Shown: one piece after another, positions 42,690-50,864 of the stretch
How positions within the stretch are numbered: the first letter of the stretch is position 1
How the letters are laid out: the number at the start of each line of letters is the position of its first letter
DNA from: Gammaproteobacteria bacterium
GTDB taxonomy: Bacteria > Pseudomonadota > Gammaproteobacteria > Pseudomonadales > Azotimanducaceae
Direction: 5' to 3'
NCBI GenBank assembly: GCA_002726655.1
Contig: PBRP01000101.1
Coordinates: 1-50,864, forward strand
DNA length: 50,864 bases
Program-made: the position numbers and the translations under genes
Notes under the pieces: model-generated
What the model was told of the DNA's origin: nothing
The model's input: only the letters and a program-made list of their open reading frames with translations
Database searches by the model: none

Positions 42690-45589
42690 GAGACAGGCTC
42701 TACTTCAACCCGGGTATCCCGGTCAAAGTGACCTGGCGAGGCCATGATATTGGTTGGTCGCAAATGGAATTGTCCGCCAGCTAATTCCACTGGGTTCAGT
42801 GGTGCAGGCATCAGGTTCTGAAACCCACGGCCGTCTTTGAATTGAAAATTTTCCCAGGCGTGATAGATGATGGTCTGATCCGGTTTTACGGCTGGCGATA
42901 CCTTGGCCATGATCTGGAAATCGTCCATGTCATTGAAGACCCGGACCTGGTCACCGTCCTTGATACCCCGTTTCTTGGCATCATCGATGTTCATGTGGAT
43001 CAACGGCTCACCACGCTGCTGCCTGAGCATCAGGCGCGAATCACGCCAGGCCGAGTGAATACTCCAACGAGCATGTCCACCGGTAATCTGCAATGGGTAA
43101 TCGCCTCCAATCTTTGGTGAGTCCTTGTGTGTCGGTAACTGTTCGCCAAATTCAAGGTAGAGCTCCTGGTCTATATAGAACTGCATGCGGCGGGTGAGCG
43201 TCGGATAGGGAACCTTCTTTATCACGTGATTGGTAAGCGGCGTAATGGTCTCACCCTTCTTGAATTCTGTTTGCGTACCAATAGAGAGTGCGCCGTCACC
43301 CGTTCCGTTGAAAGGAATAAACCCCTTCTTTTTGATGTCTTCCCAGTCGCCATCCAGATTGTCACTGTGGGCAATGATATCCGCAGCCAGTTGGGCATCT
43401 CCATCGTGGGCGTACTTGCCAAAACCGCTCATCACTGCGTAGATTCCTTCGAAGGGTCGCTCACGACCTGCCCGATCCTTGAAGGTTGCGTAGCCCTTGG
43501 ATTTTGCTTCCTTTTCAATGGCTTCAACCAGGCGGGACATAATCTCCCAGTCAGACTTTGATTCGTAGTAGGTCGTCGCCTTTTCGCCGCCATGCATATA
43601 AGGCATAAGGGGCGTGACCCACTTCACCTCATCGCGTTCATACCAGGCGGAAACAGGCAGTACATAGTCGGACATCATCCCCGTTGAGGTTAGCCTTGAG
43701 TCAAGATCCACTATAGTTCGCAGCTTCGGCCAGAGATGTTTCAGCAATTGCGGGTAGGAGCGGATTCGTCGAAGGGGATTGCTGCCGATACTGATCATCA
43801 AGCGGGGATCATCACCGGGTTTCGGCGCGACATGTTGCCAGCCCTCCTTCAGGGACTGTTCAAAAACTTCTTTAACGGGTCTGTTGAGGTGCGGATCCCA
43901 TTCATGCATCTTCTCATTGGTTTCAAGCAGACCCCCATGGGTGTACCAGAACATGCTGCCATGGACTTGTGTCGCGGTACCACTTTCATCCTGTATGCGG
44001 GTCATCTCGTAGGCAATCATTTCTTTGGTATAGCCCGCAGCCGCGAGCTGTTTCGCACCTTCTGCCATTTGCTTTCTAAGCTGCCCGGTGGGATCCATAG
44101 ATGACATAACGACATTGGAAGCCCCCTCTAGATTAAGGAAGGGAAATGCAACAAAGCCACTCCCCTTCTTTCCATATTGTCCACATAAAGCAAAGACCAG
44201 AGCCTGGGCACGCTCCATCAGGTTGCCATGATAGTACTTACCAATATTACTGGTGGTTGTCATACAGGCTGATTTTGCCGAAGCCATGAGCCTTGCCAAA
44301 TCAATGATCTGATTGGCAGGCGTGCCACAGATTGCCGAAGCCTTGTCTGGCGCATATTGACTAACCTTGTCTTGCAGCAGTGTGAATACCGTGTGTACCT
44401 GAACACTTTCACCATTTTTGAGTTGAGCCTGTCGGCTTGCCTTCATGTCTGGTTTAAGTTCTCCCAGTGCAAGTGAGGTTTTCGGTACTTTGGCCAGTTC
44501 TCCGTGCTGATCGATAACATAAAATTCGTCAAAAGCGCCCGACTTTACTTCAATAGCACCGTCTTCGAGGTCTTTTGATCTGAGGAATTGCGCGTTGTCC
44601 TCGCGCACCAGTAGTGGCATGTCAGTCTGTTCTATCAGAAAGGCTTCGTCATACAGGGATTCGTTGATAATCACATGAGCCATGCCAAGGGCCAGTGCCG
44701 CATCGGAGCCTGGGTTAATCCTGGCGAAGATATCCCCCTTGATAGCAGAGGCACTGTAGTCCGGCGCAATGACGACAATGGTAGCGCCGTTGTACTTTGC
44801 TTCCAGCATAAAGTGGATGTTGGGTATCTGGGTGTAAACAGGATTCCCCCCCCAGATGAAGATGAGATCGGAATGAAAGTAATCATCGGCAGAACGCTCG
44901 AATACAATTTTGCCGAAGGTTTCCAGGGCGCCACGATGGCCGTCACCGATCTCGGTATTCATGTCCAGGGTAGTCGCGTCAGTGAGGGCAGACAACTGTC
45001 CAGTGCCGACCGCCATGGTGCCCATGGTGAAGAGAGGTCCCAACTCCAGAATATTGCGATCAGTACCCTCGTTGACCATGATATCCACGTAGGATTCGGC
45101 AATCTCAGCGAGTGCCTGGTCCCAGGATATGCGCTGCCACCGCCCTGATCCCCTCTCTCCAACCCTTTTCAAGGGATACTTGAGGCGTGATGGGTCATAC
45201 ATTTTCTCACTGTAACAGGCACCCTTCTGACAGCCACGGGGGTTAGCATCGGGAACATCGGGATTGGTTGCTTCATAGGTTCCTACCTGCTCTTCTCGCC
45301 ACACCAGGCCATCCTTGACGTATACGTTCCAGGCACAGTGAGCCTGGTACCAGCAGTTTACGAAGTGACTGGATTTAACCACCTTGTCCCAGCGCCACCG
45401 CTCGAGGTAAATGTCACGCCAATCTCCGTAGGCAGCAGTGGAAACTGCAAACCCATTGTCAGAGGCAGCGGCAAGCGATTCGCTCAGCGTCAGGATGTTC
45501 AGACCCACAGGCAGCTGTAATGCAGCGCTGCCCATGCCAGAGAACTGCAGGAATTTTCGACGGCTTACGCCTGTTTCTTTCATAGTCAT
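42686..45589 (-). CDS. type II DMSO-reductase-family molybdoenzyme, alpha subunit
   Basis: 967-residue catalytic subunit with a Tat signal (SRRKFLQFSG at 9-18), so periplasmic. The FS0 iron-sulfur ligands read H75-x3-C79-x5-C85-x34-C120; nitrate reductase NarG has H-x3-C-x3-C there. YVKDGLVWREEQ and RGCQKGAC resemble the ethylbenzene dehydrogenase/steroid C25 dehydrogenase side of the type II group. The Mo-ligand Asp is probably D216 (EIGDGHRGALETFG, aligned with the GDLPxGxxxTFG region of relatives). Length matches EbdA (about 976) better than DdhA, SerA or NarG. The substrate is not proven; an oxygen-independent hydroxylase is one option. Confidence 0.9.
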   Translation of the reverse strand: MTMKETGVSRRKFLQFSGMGSAALQLPVGLNILTLSESLAAASDNGFAVSTAAYGDWRDIYLERWRWDKVVKSSHFVNCWYQAHCAWNVYVKDGLVWREEQVGTYEATNPDVPDANPRGCQKGACYSEKMYDPSRLKYPLKRVGERGSGRWQRISWDQALAEIAESYVDIMVNEGTDRNILELGPLFTMGTMAVGTGQLSALTDATTLDMNTEIGDGHRGALETFGKIVFERSADDYFHSDLIFIWGGNPVYTQIPNIHFMLEAKYNGATIVVIAPDYSASAIKGDIFARINPGSDAALALGMAHVIINESLYDEAFLIEQTDMPLLVREDNAQFLRSKDLEDGAIEVKSGAFDEFYVIDQHGELAKVPKTSLALGELKPDMKASRQAQLKNGESVQVHTVFTLLQDKVSQYAPDKASAICGTPANQIIDLARLMASAKSACMTTTSNIGKYYHGNLMERAQALVFALCGQYGKKGSGFVAFPFLNLEGASNVVMSSMDPTGQLRKQMAEGAKQLAAAGYTKEMIAYEMTRIQDESGTATQVHGSMFWYTHGGLLETNEKMHEWDPHLNRPVKEVFEQSLKEGWQHVAPKPGDDPRLMISIGSNPLRRIRSYPQLLKHLWPKLRTIVDLDSRLTSTGMMSDYVLPVSAWYERDEVKWVTPLMPYMHGGEKATTYYESKSDWEIMSRLVEAIEKEAKSKGYATFKDRAGRERPFEGIYAVMSGFGKYAHDGDAQLAADIIAHSDNLDGDWEDIKKKGFIPFNGTGDGALSIGTQTEFKKGETITPLTNHVIKKVPYPTLTRRMQFYIDQELYLEFGEQLPTHKDSPKIGGDYPLQITGGHARWSIHSAWRDSRLMLRQQRGEPLIHMNIDDAKKRGIKDGDQVRVFNDMDDFQIMAKVSPAVKPDQTIIYHAWENFQFKDGRGFQNLMPAPLNPVELAGGQFHLRPTNIMASPGHFDRDTRVEVEPVS

Positions 45590-45609
45590 ATTGCTTCTCC
45601 CTACCGGCT

Positions 45610-46656
45610 CTACGCCGAATCCTTAACCCACTCGATGGTTTCAGGATCACGATCGAATCCTCCGAACATGTCTTTCCAGTTATAGGCTATCAGTAGATCC
45701 ATCAACTCGGATTCCCCTGTGTCCTTGCGTTTAGCCATTTCACCTTTCAGAGTTTCCAGGGCATCCAGGACATCGGGTCCGAATAGCGACACCAGGTAAT
45801 CGTTGGGGATACGCGGTTTCGACTCATCGGGTTTACCGTCCTTGCCCAGTAGAGCCGGTGCCAGCGGTGGCACATAAAAAACATTGGGGCTGGTGCCATA
45901 TTCTGGGTGCAGTGGTAGTGCTACCTTCCACTCGTGGATCAGTTTGCCGATGGGTGCATCCATATCATTGGTATAACCGACAAAGCGGACTCGCCCTGGG
46001 CATTGCCGTGCGCATGCGGGTGCAACACCCTTTTCAACGCGTGGGAAACAGAAGATGCACTTTTCAGTAATCCCGGTCTGATGGTTCAGATAGATTTTCT
46101 TGTACGGGCAGGCTGACATACAGAAGCGGTAGCCGCGGCAGCGATCCGCATTGATGGTGACGATGCCATTGTCACTGTTTTTCTCAATAGCCTTTCGTGG
46201 ACAAGCCGCTAAACAGGCCGGGTCAGAGCAGTGGTTGCATATGCGAGGCAAATAGAAGTAGTAGTTGTCCGGGTACTCTCCTGCGCCCTGATCTTCGTCC
46301 CAGTTGGGACCCCAATCAGGTTGCTCCCCCTTGATCTCAAGCTTTCCCTTCGCGCCCTTGCCTTCGAAAAAGAGCTCCTTGGAGTTGAATTCCCAGGCTT
46401 CCCCAAATTCTTCTTTGGTTGGCAGGTGTCCTGGTTGTGCGACACCATCCTTAAAACCACCACCCATCTTCTCCCAATCCCTGGGCGTGCCTTTCCCCGG
46501 TTTGGTGTTCACAGTATTCCACCACATGTGCTCCATACCCTCACCCCGGGTCCACAACCGTTTGCAGGCCATGGTGCAGGTATGACAGCCAATGCACTTA
46601 TTCAGATCCATCACCATGCCAAGCTGGTTCTCAGCTTGCTTGTCACTTGGACGCAT
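45610..46656 (-). CDS. molybdoenzyme Fe-S electron-transfer subunit (beta)
   Basis: 348 residues. The first cluster motif is C21xxC24xxC27xxxC31 (KCIGCHTCTMACK), followed by GEGMEHMWWNTVNTKPGKG, a signature of NarH/EbdB/DdhB. The later motifs are CNHCSDPACLAACP, CRGYRFCMSACPYKK (Tyr in place of the Trp of NarH, consistent with one [3Fe-4S] cluster) and CIFCFPRVEKGVAPACARQCPG. It transfers electrons from alpha to a further carrier. It precedes alpha in the operon, the reverse of ebdAB. A haem-b gamma subunit gene is absent. Confidence 0.92.
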   Translation of the reverse strand: MRPSDKQAENQLGMVMDLNKCIGCHTCTMACKRLWTRGEGMEHMWWNTVNTKPGKGTPRDWEKMGGGFKDGVAQPGHLPTKEEFGEAWEFNSKELFFEGKGAKGKLEIKGEQPDWGPNWDEDQGAGEYPDNYYFYLPRICNHCSDPACLAACPRKAIEKNSDNGIVTINADRCRGYRFCMSACPYKKIYLNHQTGITEKCIFCFPRVEKGVAPACARQCPGRVRFVGYTNDMDAPIGKLIHEWKVALPLHPEYGTSPNVFYVPPLAPALLGKDGKPDESKPRIPNDYLVSLFGPDVLDALETLKGEMAKRKDTGESELMDLLIAYNWKDMFGGFDRDPETIEWVKDSA

Positions 46657-46812
46657 AATTAATCACCGTCTGAGATAATAAGTCCGAGGGCACTTGGCGA
46701 ACACAATTCCGAACCACTGCCTGTCACTTGCTTGGAATATCGAGGTCCGGTGGTGCGGATGCCAGCCTACCCTGTGTAGAAAGTACATAAACATGACATC
46801 CTTTTTCATGGG

Positions 46813-46826
46813 TTGATGTGTATCAA
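46813..46826 (-). promoter_or_regulatory. FNR/ANR box with matching -10 element
   Basis: The site TTGAT-GTGT-ATCAA is a perfect FNR/ANR palindrome. It is 157 bp upstream of the beta subunit start. On the minus strand a -10 hexamer TATGTA (46784-46789) has its centre 33 bp from the box centre, the spacing of a class II FNR promoter. So the molybdoenzyme operon is likely induced at low oxygen. The 46657-47038 spacer also holds the small ORF listed below. Confidence 0.78.
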
Positions 46827-46941
46827 CTTATATCCCATTAGCTTTTTACCAGTGGCTCTGAGGAGCCTTTGGTGGGCTCGGTCCGCAATGTTTCTTGTCC
46901 GTTTACCGCTACAAGGTGTGGCTGATTTAGGGAGAAGAAAG

Positions 46942-47064
46942 ATGAACGTTGGAATAATGACCAGCCGAGGGAACATGGGTTATCCTCTTGTTCAAAATGG
47001 GCCATATTTAGTGGTACCACCGACGGTAGGAGATCCGCATGCCAGCAAGACGCGTAATAACTGA
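46942..47064 (+). CDS. possible 40-residue leader ORF
   Basis: ATG 46942 preceded by GGAGAAGAAAG, with 40 codons (MNVGIMTSRGNMGYPLVQNG...) ending at 47064, 26 bp inside the next gene in another frame. The overlap and the strong ribosome site suggest translational coupling, but there is no family match. The alternative is that it is chance. Confidence 0.28.
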   Translation: MNVGIMTSRGNMGYPLVQNGPYLVVPPTVGDPHASKTRNN

Positions 47065-48262
47065 ATTAGACGAATGGCCCAGGCATCAAACAATAGACAC
47101 GTTCGACATGGTGACAAATGCTGCCCCCGGGTGGAGTGATGGCTACTGGCACTGTGTCGGGGACCCGAACGGTGAGGTTAATCTGATTACTGCCCTGCGC
47201 CTATATCACAACACAAACGTTATAGATGCCTATGTTATAGCAGCGACCGTCGACGGCAGACAGTACAACGTTCGTGCTACCCGGCGACTAAGGCCCAACA
47301 TCGATGATCTTCGTGTAGGTCCCTTCTCAATGGATATCATCCGTGGTCACCGCACTCTCAAGCTTGGACTCGACGAGAACCCTCACCAGGTGGAGTTCGA
47401 TATCCTCTGGGAGAGCGCTGCGCCGCCCTACGATGAGGCGCCAGGTTTGCGCAGCTGGGCGGATGGCCGGCTGGCTGGGGAGAGATCCAATATCGTTCAA
47501 TTGGGCAATCTATCGGGTTATCTCAAGATAGGCCCGCGTGAATACAACTTTAAAGTCGAGGACGGTTGGGTTGGCGCCAAAGATCACTCCTGGGGTCTGG
47601 GCGATACGGGCTGGGGTGAAAAGCCTCATCCCTTTGCTGCGCCTCGAGTGGGGCCCCGGCGCTCCTACTGGGGAGACCCTGGTGCCAGGCACTGGTCTCT
47701 AATCCGTTTCCCGGACCGCTCCATGTATTACGCTTTCCGTCACCACAATGACGGGAGCCACCTGGCAACTGGTACCGGTGGAAACATCGCAGAGCTGGGT
47801 ACAATCCACAGCCGCATCGATTATCCCTATGACTCAGGGAAGGAAGGCTGGGCATACAAAGACGTTGAGGTCATTAGTACGGAGTGGGAGGACAACTTGC
47901 CTCGCATGAAGGGTGCGCAGATTCATTTCACCAGGCCCGACGGCAAGGTGGACCGGTTTAAAGTCGACATCATCAGCAAACCCGTATATATGCAGGGGGG
48001 CGGTTACTGGGGAGGCTGGAATGACCAACTGGGTCGTGGTGTTTACAGAGGTGATGAGGTCCTCGAAGGAGAAGTCTGGGATATCAGTCACCCGGTGAAG
48101 GTATTCGATGAGACGGGCAAGACCGAGATTAAACAGAAACCCGGTGGTCATTTCGCCGAACTGTACGGCAGGCTAACCAATCTGGATGATCCCAATGATG
48201 TAGGTTTTGGGCTGGTCGAAATCGTATTCAACGAGGAATACCAGGGCATTAAAGCCGTTTGA
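47039..48262 (+). CDS. CrtC/AttH-like (lipocalin-related) protein
   Basis: 407 residues, no signal peptide. The pattern of beta strands and the conserved core DHSWGLGDTGWG (about 181-192), with RHWSLIRFPDRSMYYAFRHHNDGSHLATG, resembles the CrtC/AttH hydratase-like double-lipocalin fold (hydroxyneurosporene synthase relatives, DUF7064/7065-type). CrtC adds water to a terpenoid double bond, so an isoprenoid or steroid substrate is possible; this is inference. AGGAG lies 6 nt before the ATG. It heads an operon with an SDR and a small barrel protein, divergent from the molybdoenzyme. Confidence 0.65.
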   Translation: MPARRVITELDEWPRHQTIDTFDMVTNAAPGWSDGYWHCVGDPNGEVNLITALRLYHNTNVIDAYVIAATVDGRQYNVRATRRLRPNIDDLRVGPFSMDIIRGHRTLKLGLDENPHQVEFDILWESAAPPYDEAPGLRSWADGRLAGERSNIVQLGNLSGYLKIGPREYNFKVEDGWVGAKDHSWGLGDTGWGEKPHPFAAPRVGPRRSYWGDPGARHWSLIRFPDRSMYYAFRHHNDGSHLATGTGGNIAELGTIHSRIDYPYDSGKEGWAYKDVEVISTEWEDNLPRMKGAQIHFTRPDGKVDRFKVDIISKPVYMQGGGYWGGWNDQLGRGVYRGDEVLEGEVWDISHPVKVFDETGKTEIKQKPGGHFAELYGRLTNLDDPNDVGFGLVEIVFNEEYQGIKAV

Positions 48263-48299
48263 GAAGTCGAGCGATATTGGTGATCAGCAAGGCGACAAT

Positions 48300-49022
48300 A
48301 TGAAGAAGAATGTTCTCGTAACCGGGTGTTCCGGGGGTATAGGCGCAAAGACAAGCGAGCTGTTTAATCTGGCGGAGTGGAACGTCACGGGAACAGATAT
48401 CGTCAAGCCTGGCCATGAATATTGCCATCAATTCTATGAGCTTGATTGCTCTGATGAGGGAGGAGTACAGAAATTAGCGCAACAGCTACAATCTGACCTA
48501 CATGCCATTGTGAATAATGCTGCAATCCAGATTGAAAAAGATCTCATAGAAACCAGCCTCGGTGAATGGAACAACGTCATGGGCGTAAATGTAACCAGCA
48601 TATTCCTGCTGGCAAAACATCTTAGTCCTGCCATATGTGATGGTGCATCGATTGTGAACATCTCCTCTGTTCATGCGAGGGCAACATCGAAAGGACTTGC
48701 ATCTTATGCTGCCAGCAAAGGTGCAGTTTCAGCGCTTACGCGGGCCATGGCAATCGAACTCGGTCCTAGGAGGATCAGAGTAAACGCTGTTTTGCCCGGG
48801 GCGATTGATACTCCAATGCTTACCCGGGGGCTGAACCGTGGCGGCGAACCTGAAGTGGCTGAAGCCAGACTTATCAGTGGATCAATTCTAAAGCAAGTGG
48901 GTAGCCCAGTAGATGTTGCTCGACTGGTAATGTTTTTGTGTGATCCAGGGCTATCGGGAAATATTACGGGCCAGGAATTTGTTTGTGACTCAGGGGTGCT
49001 CTCTCGCCTAGCGAGTGAATAA
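48300..49022 (+). CDS. short-chain dehydrogenase/reductase
   Basis: 240 residues from ATG 48300 (AAGG upstream; the longer frame from 48207 overlaps the previous gene and is rejected). The cofactor motif is TGCSGGIG, NNAAIQ follows, and the catalytic Ser and Tyr-x3-Lys are in SSVHARATSKGLASYAASKGAV. Family end: DSGVLSRLASE. It oxidises or reduces an alcohol/ketone with NAD(P). It is 37 bp after the CrtC-like gene. Confidence 0.94.
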   Translation: MKKNVLVTGCSGGIGAKTSELFNLAEWNVTGTDIVKPGHEYCHQFYELDCSDEGGVQKLAQQLQSDLHAIVNNAAIQIEKDLIETSLGEWNNVMGVNVTSIFLLAKHLSPAICDGASIVNISSVHARATSKGLASYAASKGAVSALTRAMAIELGPRRIRVNAVLPGAIDTPMLTRGLNRGGEPEVAEARLISGSILKQVGSPVDVARLVMFLCDPGLSGNITGQEFVCDSGVLSRLASE

Positions 49023-49127
49023 TGGTGAAAATGCCTGATCTGGTTTCTGCTGCAGGTAGGAAATACTCGGGTTTACATACGCCAGGTGAGGACTGATACT
49101 ATGCCAACTTTCTTAGAGGAGACCCGC

Positions 49128-49487
49128 ATGACCAAAGCACTTATGGTAGTCCAGGCACGTTGTAATGACCCTGAGCAGATCAAAGAATTCCATGAATGGT
49201 ACAGTTTTCATCACCTCCCAGACGTGGTGGAGTCAGAACACTTCTCGAAGGCTTCACGCTATCGTTTGGTCGGGACGCTGGGCGGTGCGGGTAGCACCGA
49301 GCCGAGCGATTTCCTGGCGCTTTATGAGGTCGATACGGATGATGTCGAAGCGCTGAACAAGGCGGTGATGGATAATCTGGGAGTAAAGGGAGGCGAAGGT
49401 CGAGTCATTCAGCACCCGAGCTGCGAAGTTCTTTCGGCTGGTTTCTACACCTTCATCAGTGAAGTTAGTCACGTAGCGCCGACCTAG
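49128..49487 (+). CDS. small dimeric alpha/beta-barrel (EthD-like) protein
   Basis: 119 residues from ATG 49128 (GAGGAG 6 nt upstream; frame from 49086 rejected). It has the ferredoxin-like pattern ALMVVQARCNDPEQIKEFHEWYSFHHLPDVVESEHFSKASRYRLVG, the helix-strand-His start of EthD/DUF4286-like domains. It is likely cotranscribed with the SDR, 105 bp downstream of it. Role unknown; such proteins often accompany degradation operons. Confidence 0.7.
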   Translation: MTKALMVVQARCNDPEQIKEFHEWYSFHHLPDVVESEHFSKASRYRLVGTLGGAGSTEPSDFLALYEVDTDDVEALNKAVMDNLGVKGGEGRVIQHPSCEVLSAGFYTFISEVSHVAPT

Positions 49488-49600
49488 GTTTCACTTAATC
49501 AGGGCGGCCGGGAACTTGCTTCGAACGCAATTCACTGCTTGAGTCGTTAGACCCAGGAGATTAGCAATAGGTTAGGGTGGCCAGCTAAAAGCTGCCACCT

Positions 49601-50863
49601 CTACCACCCACACTTTCGCCCCTGATTTTGTTCATGCAGCCAATCTTGAAGTGGTGCGAAGTAGGCTAGTATTGGTCGCGCATCCATACGACCAGTGCCG
49701 GTTACCACTTTCAGGGTTTCCTGCCAGGGTCTGGAAGCCCCCAGTGACATCATTTCTTCAAGTCTTGCGCCGGCTTCTTTGTTTCCGTAAATGCTGCAGC
49801 GGTGCAGGGGTCCCTTGACGCCAGCAATATCACACAGTGACTGGTGCAATTGAAACTGCAAAATACGCGCAAGGAAATATCGGGTATAGGGTACTGAATC
49901 GGCTACATGATATTTGGCACCCGGGTCAAAATTCTCTTCAGAGCGTGTGACCGGTGGACGGATACCCTGGTATTCGGTTCTAAGTTCCCACCAGTCCCTA
50001 TTATATGTTTCAGGCGTTGTTTCTCCGGAAAATACCTGCCATCGCCACTGGTCCACAACCAGGCTGAAGGGTAGAAATGCGATACTTTCCATCGCCTTCT
50101 TTATCAGGAGCCCAATATCTTTTGATGCATCTGGCACTTCTTCAATCAGATTGATTTGTTTCAAATAGGCAGGAGTCATGGACAGCGAAATCGTATCGCC
50201 AATCGCTTCATGGAAGCCATCATGGGCACCACTCTGGTATGAAGGTGAATGATGATTGTAGGCAAGGTCATAAAATATGTGACCCAATTCGTGATGCACC
50301 GTTTGGAAATCCTCTGCTGTCTTCTGGGTACACATCTTGATTCTGACATCTTTCTTTCCATCCAGTGACCAGGCGCTGGCATGGCAATTAACATCCCGGT
50401 CCCTGGGTTGCACGATCATTGATTTTTTCCAGAAGCTATCCGGCAACGTCTCTAGCCCTAACGAGGTAAAAAAGGCTTCTCCTTTTCGAACCATTTCAAT
50501 TTCATCCATGCCGCTAGCCAGGATTTGTTTGGTTAGATTGATCCCGGGGTCTGCATCTTTTGGTGCGGTGATGTCATAAATATTTTCCCAGCTTTGTGCC
50601 CACATATTGCCTAACAAATGGGCTGGAATAGGCTGATCCAGGGGAACAATATCTGCACCATAGTGGTCTGACAGCCTGGCACGTACATGGCATTGCAGGG
50701 ATCCATAGAGCGGTTTTACCTGCAGCCAGAGACGATCTACTTCAGCGGCAAATTCATCCTGGTGCATGTTATACCCTGACCGCCACATGGCACCCGTATC
50801 AGCAAAACCCAAATTTGCTGAGCCCTCGTTGGCGATTGCCACTAACTGCGTGTATTCGTCACG
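49601..50863 (-). CDS. peptidase M2 (angiotensin-converting-enzyme-like), N-terminus missing
   Basis: 420 codons are seen; the frame is open to the window end, so the start lies beyond 50863 (the GTG near 50842 is internal: the reading continues as RDEYTQLVAIANEGSANLGF). Zinc site VHHELGHIFY (HExxH), Glu ligand in GFHEAIGD. The W-rich and SxxYTRYF segments (DSVPYTRYFLARILQFQLHQSLC) match ACE. About a quarter of the family length (near 590) is lacking. It removes dipeptides from C-termini of peptides. No operon partner is visible. Confidence 0.93.
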   Translation of the reverse strand, partial: RDEYTQLVAIANEGSANLGFADTGAMWRSGYNMHQDEFAAEVDRLWLQVKPLYGSLQCHVRARLSDHYGADIVPLDQPIPAHLLGNMWAQSWENIYDITAPKDADPGINLTKQILASGMDEIEMVRKGEAFFTSLGLETLPDSFWKKSMIVQPRDRDVNCHASAWSLDGKKDVRIKMCTQKTAEDFQTVHHELGHIFYDLAYNHHSPSYQSGAHDGFHEAIGDTISLSMTPAYLKQINLIEEVPDASKDIGLLIKKAMESIAFLPFSLVVDQWRWQVFSGETTPETYNRDWWELRTEYQGIRPPVTRSEENFDPGAKYHVADSVPYTRYFLARILQFQLHQSLCDIAGVKGPLHRCSIYGNKEAGARLEEMMSLGASRPWQETLKVVTGTGRMDARPILAYFAPLQDWLHEQNQGRKCGW

Positions 50864-50864
50864 C

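Overview
The window reads as a chromosomal segment of a gammaproteobacterium, probably marine and aerobic or facultative. The pointers are a Pseudomonas-type long isocitrate lyase (670-2274), a ydbH-ynbE-ydbL set (12175-14842), an RhlE-type helicase, a DksA/TraR zinc-finger protein and a PQQ alcohol dehydrogenase. Genes are densely packed on both strands. I see no rRNA, tRNA, CRISPR array or prophage. The taxonomic placement is an inference from gene content only.

Left part (1-10 kb): a PQQ alcohol dehydrogenase cut by the window edge, isocitrate lyase, a VOC protein, an ArsC-family gene with an in-frame UGA at the first cysteine of its CxxC motif, an MDR dehydrogenase, a class III CoA-transferase, a histidine phosphatase, two lipoproteins and a TPR protein. 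Then (10-19 kb) come a decayed locus where a histidine-kinase fragment abuts a repeat-rich lipoprotein, a glutamine-amidotransferase hydrolase, the ydbH operon, a MATE transporter, and a small group of acyl-CoA or lipid genes (VOC, enoyl-CoA isomerase, alpha/beta hydrolase, SCP2-like protein).

Middle part (19-35 kb): rhlE, a DUF3592 membrane protein, a frameshifted methyltransferase, and a four-gene operon for B12-dependent acyl-CoA mutation. This operon has a crotonase that looks like an ethylmalonyl/methylmalonyl-CoA decarboxylase, a split mutase (large and B12 subunits) and a MeaB chaperone. It is followed by a QueG-like Fe-S protein, a DUF442-type phosphatase, a sulfatase-maturase-like radical SAM enzyme, DksA/TraR, a GST, an LLM oxidoreductase and a DUF3179 protein. 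The DUF3179 gene also carries an in-frame UGA at a conserved Cys position.

Right part (35-51 kb): an acyl-CoA degradation set (AMP ligase, nitroreductase, SCP2-type thiolase), a membrane dipeptidase, an LLM flavoprotein, and a three-gene operon for a type II DMSO-reductase-family molybdoenzyme (beta, alpha, chaperone) with a perfect FNR/ANR box upstream. Divergent from it run a CrtC/AttH-like protein, an SDR and a dimeric alpha/beta-barrel protein. The window ends inside an M2 (ACE-like) peptidase gene.

Two findings stand out. First, there are two probable selenoprotein genes, each with a SECIS-like hairpin 22-23 nt after the UGA; ordinary gene calling would break both. Second, there are two families of small non-autonomous elements. 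Family A (142-143 bp, three copies) has YTAR-type 4-bp target duplications, and in two copies the duplication overlaps the stop codon of the neighbouring gene. Family B (111 and 167 bp, two copies) has about 34-bp inverted ends. The catabolic genes together suggest growth on branched or odd-chain acyl-CoAs and possibly oxygen-independent hydroxylation of a hydrocarbon or terpenoid/steroid, but no substrate can be read from the sequence.
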